A stretch of DNA of 64,000 nucleotides, taken from assembly GCA_016709965.1 (NCBI GenBank), contig JADJLT010000006.1, forward strand, positions 992,001-1,056,000. The letters are read 5' to 3'. Position numbers and translations under genes: made by a program. The notes under the pieces were generated by a model. That model was not told the origin of the DNA and made no database searches. It was given only the letters and a program-made list of their open reading frames with translations. The stretch comes from Betaproteobacteria bacterium. GTDB lineage: Bacteria; Pseudomonadota; Gammaproteobacteria; Burkholderiales; Rhodocyclaceae. Positions 60,010 to 64,000 of this stretch are shown piece by piece (within the stretch, counting starts at the first letter, position 1; the number at the start of each line of letters is the position of its first letter).

Positions 60010-61820
60010 TTAGAAATGCAGCGTTGTCCTGAGTAACGCAGTTCGGCCAAACTGGGGTATCTGCCAGCGTCGTACGCCCAGCACCTCGTCGATAGCGACC
60101 GGATCGTTGTAACGGTGATCAAGCACGTTGTAGATCCCCAGCCCAACTTCCCAATGCTTGCCAGGCGGCGCGTAACTCAAATTCAGGTTGGCCAGCGTGT
60201 ATGACGGAATTCGCTGGGTACCCATATTAGCTTGACGGGAGCCGATCCATTGCCCTTCCAGACCGGCCGTCAGATGAGAAATGCCAGTAGGTACTGCCAG
60301 GTTGAGTTTGGCCATTTGGTGGGGCGAGTTATCGAAACTGCGACTCGTTTCTGCCGCGTGCTGTACCGAGTAACCGGTGCGCAAGCGGCTACCGTTGCTC
60401 CAGCGCTGCTCGTATTCGATCTCAAGGCCATTCGCATGGGTATGAGCACTGTTCGTGGCAATTCCTGAATCGTCCGTTGTCACCATCTTGTCGATGTGAA
60501 AGTGGTAAAACGTCGCTGACAAGCTGGAAAGCGGTCCGAATTGCTTCTCCCAGGTGAGTTCCAGCGAGCGCATCTTCTCCGGATTAAGGTTGGGATTGCC
60601 ATAGGCAAAGGTAGGCGTCGTGTAGGCACGCTCATAGACGGTCGGGACGCGGAATGCCGTGCCGTATAAAACCTTGAACAGTCCTGCCTTTCCCGCATCA
60701 TGTACGACGCCAAGGCGTGGACTCCAGAACGAGCCAAGGCTACCCATATTGTTGTAACTCAGGCCGAGCGTCAGCAGGTTGGCAGTACCCAGCTGTATTT
60801 CGTCCTGAGCCATTATGGTCAGTTGCTGGCTCGTCTTTTGGTCGTCAAGGCAGGGAGCTGTGCTGATGCTCAAATCCGGATTGATGCAGCCATAGCCGCG
60901 GTCATAATTTTGCTGGTTTTGGCGCCAATTGGACTTGTATTCGATACCCAGCGTCCAGCGGTTGCCTGACCAATTTGTATTTATCAGGCGATTGTCGATC
61001 CCCCACCAACTCCCATGTGACTTGTCGGTATTCATAACATGTGGATCGCCCAGATCTGCCGAATAGTCGTAGGGAAATGCACCATCGTACTGGTAGTCGC
61101 CAAAATAAATGCGCTGTTGCAATTCATTGCTGGCATTCAGTTTCCAGTTCTTGCTCAGATCGAACAGCGTGTAGGCGTCGGATTCAACATGGCTACGATC
61201 ATCAGCGATGGTATCGTAGCTGGCAGTCGGGACCACGCGGTCGCGTTTCGCATGGATGAATGAGAAATGCCAGTCGTCGCCTCGTACCTTGAGGAACAGT
61301 TGTCCACCCTCTTCACCGCCAACCCGGTGCAAGTCGCGGGTAGTGCCATCGCCATTCACGTCATTGAAGGCCAGCGTATTTCCGTGAATGTTAAATCCAG
61401 TCGCGGAAATCAGCACATCAGTACTGCCAACCTGTCCACCCCAGCTGGCGCGTAGCCGGCGATTGGCCCCGCTGCCCATGCTCAGGCTGGCCTCAATGCC
61501 GACACTCTGACCACTTCGGGTAACGACATTGATCACGCCAAACATTGCATCACCACCATAAACCGCAGCACTTGGGCCACGGATGATTTCGATACGTTCG
61601 ACCAAGCCTATATCAAGCGGAAATGCAGAATCGGCTGGAGCGCTGGCGAAAATATTCTCGTTGATCGACATGCCATCGATCAGTATCTGCAAACGAGGGC
61701 GGTAGTCACCGGGTTGCGATATGCCGCGAACACCGGCAAAACTGTAGGTGTGGTCATCGGTGACATTGACGCCCTGCAGGGTACGCAGTGCATCCCCCAG
61801 CGTGCGCCAGCCATATTGAC
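60010..61820 (-). pseudogene. TonB-dependent receptor, N-terminus lost to an IS insertion
   Basis: The remaining part reads from the plug domain (YGWRTLGDALRTLQGVNVT, GVRGISQPGDYRPR, QILIDGMSINENIF, RIEIIRGPSAAVYGGDAMFGVINVVT) through the whole beta-barrel to the normal C-terminal aromatic residue (RTTLHF). The signal peptide, TonB box and first plug residues are missing, since the IS21-family element abuts at 61821-61836. The frame meets a stop inside the IS sequence. The gene is therefore inactive unless it starts at the internal ATG at 61692, which would lack export. Its substrate cannot be told; plug style resembles vitamin B12/siderophore receptors. Confidence 0.88.
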
Positions 61821-62005
61821 TGTCGGCGCGCGTTTAATTTTGACCACCTGTGCTCGTTGAATTTTGACCAGGTGTGATAGCCACCTGACATAGGTTGGCT
61901 TGTGGATAAGTGTAGCTCAGAACAATCGATTTCCGAGCCACGATGAATGCGTTGGGAAAGCCGTGGAGGACGAAGTCCGGAACGGATTTCCCAACGCGGC
62001 CCCGA

Positions 62006-62803
62006 TCAGAACGCGTCCTCCTCGGGTGGATTTCCCCGCTTGCTCTGCTCCCTTGCCTTGATCCTCGACTTGGCCGTTGCCGTGCTGTGCCGGAAGCGAA
62101 ATGACTCATTCCCCGTTTCCACGATGTGGCAGTGATGCGTCAGGCGGTCGAGCAGCGCCGTCGTCATCTTGGCATCGCCGAAGACGCTCGGCCATTCGGC
62201 AAAGGTCAGGTTGGTCGTGATCATCACGCTGGTGTGCTCGTAGAGCTTCGACAGCAAGTGAAACAGCAAGGCACCACCAGCCTGGCTGAACGGCAGATAG
62301 CCCAGCTCATCGAGAATCACCAGATCCATGCGCAGCAGTCCCAAGGCAATCCGGCCAGCTTTGCCGGCCGCCTTCTCTTGTTCCAGGGCATTGGCCAGAT
62401 CCACCGTCGAGAAGAACCGAACCCGCTTGTTATGGTGCCCAATCCCCGAAACACCCAGTGCCGTGGCCAGGTGCGTCTTGCCGGTTCCCGTGCCACCGAT
62501 GAACACCACGTTCTGCGCTTCCTCGGTAAAGGACAGGTCGGCCAGTTGCCGAATCAGTTTCTGATCTACCTTCGATTGATCGAAGTCGAATCCCGCTAGA
62601 TCCCGATGTACAGGGAAGCGGGCCGCATGCATCTGGTAGCCAATCGAGCGCATGACCCGGTCAGTATGTTCGGCCTGCAGCAGATGCTCGATCAACCAGC
62701 GAGAAGTGTCGATGCCGGCGCCACCGTTGGCCGATAGCTCTTCCCAGGCACCAGCCATGCCGTGCAGGCGCAGCTCCTTGAACTCACTCATCAGCTCACG
62801 CAT
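62006..62803 (-). CDS. istB: IS21 helper ATPase IstB
   Basis: A protein of 265 residues, AAA+ type, related to DnaC. Walker A (IGGTGTGKTHLATALG), Walker B (LVILDELGYLPF) and the SVMITTNLTFAEWPSVFGD segment (sensor region) are intact. It aids target choice of the transposase. The start region overlaps the istA stop by 8 bases, the standard IS21 arrangement. Confidence 0.93.
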   Translation of the reverse strand: MRELMSEFKELRLHGMAGAWEELSANGGAGIDTSRWLIEHLLQAEHTDRVMRSIGYQMHAARFPVHRDLAGFDFDQSKVDQKLIRQLADLSFTEEAQNVVFIGGTGTGKTHLATALGVSGIGHHNKRVRFFSTVDLANALEQEKAAGKAGRIALGLLRMDLVILDELGYLPFSQAGGALLFHLLSKLYEHTSVMITTNLTFAEWPSVFGDAKMTTALLDRLTHHCHIVETGNESFRFRHSTATAKSRIKAREQSKRGNPPEEDAF

Positions 62804-64000
62804 GGTCGCTCACCTCCACGCGCAGCTGGTCGTAGCGACCCGTATCGGCGATCGGTGCTTCGCTGATCGTCAGCGGGGTCTCCACCGGTGGTGGCATGGG
62901 TCCAGACTTCAGTCGATTGAGCATGTTCTCGACGTGCTCGGCACTGGGCAAGCCTGATTCCAGAACCAGATCGACCGCCACCAGCACAGACTCCAGACCG
63001 AACTGCGCAATCGCTGACAGGACCTTGGCCATCACCCGATCACCACCTTCCCGACGCAGCAACAAGCTGCGCAGGCGCTGCAAAGCTTCCGGCATGTCGG
63101 CAAATGGGGCGCCGTTTCTCAAGGCGCCCGGCTTTCGTTCAATCAACGGAATGTAGTGCTGCCAGTCGTAGAGCGTTTGTTGCCGGGTGAAACTACGCGG
63201 ATGGCTGGCCATGCGCAGATCGTGCGCCACCATATCAATCCGCTCCGGATAGAGACGCAGGCTAACGACCTGGCCGACCAACTCGCACGGCACCGAATAG
63301 CGATTACGATCCAGCGTGACTAGGCAGGTGCTGGAGACTTTGCCCAGGGTTTCCAACATACCCATCGAAGGGCGCCACCATTGGCATCAGGCTCGGTTGC
63401 TCGTGTTCCAGCATCTCGGCCACCGTCAGATCCGCGTACTCAGGATGGCGCAATTCCTGCCACAGGCTACGGCAGCGTTCGAGCAGCCAGACGTTCAGTT
63501 CGGTGAAAGAGCTGAAGCGTTCCTTGCCGGCATCCTGCCAGAGCCGCAGCCGGCTATCCTGGACATTCTTCTCGACAACGCCTTTCTCCCAGCCGCTGGC
63601 GACATTGCAGAAATCCGGGTCGAACAGGTAGTGGGAGGCCATGGCCGAGAAGCGGGCATTGACGATACGGGACTTGCCCTTCTGCACCTTATCCACGGCC
63701 GTCTTCATATTGTCGTAGATGCCGCGCCGAGGAATGCCGCCCAAGGCCGCAAACGAACGGGTATGGGCATCAAACAGCATTTCGTGGCCTTGCGTCGGGT
63801 AGGCCTGAACCACAAAGGCCCGACTGGCACAGAACTTCAGATGCGAGGCGAGAATCTTGCGCCAGACACCACCGATCACCAAATGCTCTTCGCTCCAGTC
63901 GAACTGGAAGGCTTCGCCTAATTCAAAGTGGAGCGGAACGAAGGCTTTGCTGACCGCCGCGCCACCATCGGAACGCCAGCGCCGGATGAACTCAGTGACC
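62796..64000 (-). pseudogene. istA: IS21 transposase IstA, frameshifted and cut by the window edge
   Basis: The first visible part (64000 to about 63354) has the DDE catalytic core: FQFDWSEE (first Asp), GIYDNMKTAV (second Asp) and GVVEKNVQ (Glu). The reading frame then breaks: VAPFDGYV continues in this frame as GNPGQS to a stop, whereas the expected ETLGKVSSTCLVTLDRNRYSVP (shown in part) lies in the next frame. Removing one G in the GG at 63353-63354 would restore a single frame to 62796. The rest carries the normal C-terminus. The N-terminus lies outside. The copy is probably inactive unless this is a sequencing error. Confidence 0.85.

Larger units (their letters stand above)
61821..64000 (-). 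mobile_element. IS21-family insertion sequence, right end outside the window
   Basis: The element holds istB and istA in the usual order and ends close to the truncated receptor gene. Near its end two related segments occur, AATTTTGACCACCTGTG and AATTTTGACCAGGTGTG, like the multiple terminal repeats of IS21 elements. A TG at 61821 is a candidate terminus, but the exact boundary (61821-61836) and the target duplication cannot be fixed because the other end is not present. Non-coding terminal DNA spans 61836-62005. Confidence 0.88.

Noticed and set aside
1..64000. CRISPR arrays, tRNA and rRNA genes
   Set aside because: No regularly spaced direct repeats and no tRNA or rRNA signatures were seen on either strand.

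Overview
The window is chromosomal DNA of a betaproteobacterium, most likely from the Rhodocyclales (Dechloromonas/Azonexus-like). This rests on gene content and protein style: a long single-chain pyruvate:ferredoxin oxidoreductase overlapping a DHODH-like gene, RecJ/LolCD/ComEC/RelA/PPK neighbourhoods, two men genes, an SHP/DHC/cytochrome b cluster, PEP-CTERM surface protein genes, and many chemotaxis and c-di-GMP signalling proteins. The assignment is by recognition; no database search was possible. No tRNA, rRNA or CRISPR array was seen.

Layout. 1-10 kb holds signalling genes: a hybrid histidine kinase broken by an in-frame TAG, a cupin, prfB with its frameshift site, and a tight three-gene operon (methyl-accepting signalling protein, NIT-like sensor, PAS-PAS-GGDEF-EAL). 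10-15 kb holds nifJ plus a DHODH-like gene behind a perfect FNR-type box. 15.5-36.9 kb is mostly housekeeping: recJ, a PGM-like gene, lolC, lolD, a second MCP, DUF2062, comEC, two alpha/beta hydrolases, mtfA, a DMT exporter, relA, a DUF2242-like lipoprotein, ppk, menF and menE. 37-42 kb holds a QseBC/PmrAB-like two-component system, a 152-bp palindromic MITE-like element, and a cytochrome b / diheme cytochrome c / SHP operon preceded by four CTTAAG-like hexamers at 11-bp spacing. 42-45.6 kb is a seven-gene operon (PEP-CTERM protein, two DUF6916-like proteins, three tail-collar proteins, one small protein) with a candidate sigma-54 promoter. 45.8-47 kb is a RES/Xre toxin-antitoxin pair with a palindromic operator. 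48-53.7 kb is a CzcCBA/Cus-type metal efflux operon whose upstream region carries the same CTTAAG-N5-CTTAAG box as the SHP operon. 54-60 kb holds a TAXI-type binding protein, two YceI genes with cytochrome b561, ygiD with a divergent LysR regulator, a GlsB-like protein and a SIMPL protein. 60-64 kb is a TonB-dependent receptor gene cut by an IS21-family element whose istA is itself frameshifted.

The most striking signal is a 20-bp polar repeat, GCTRCGGTCRACCGGAAAAA. It occurs ten times at 18/20 or better (two copies carry one extra G), about once per 6.4 kb, in both orientations. Four copies are intergenic and six lie inside genes, where they are read in several frames. Density, tolerance inside genes and the central TGCGGTCA, also the heart of Pasteurellaceae uptake signals, make a DNA uptake sequence the leading hypothesis. 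A chromosome-organising protein site or a small mobile repeat remain alternatives. As far as I know this motif has not been described in Rhodocyclales.
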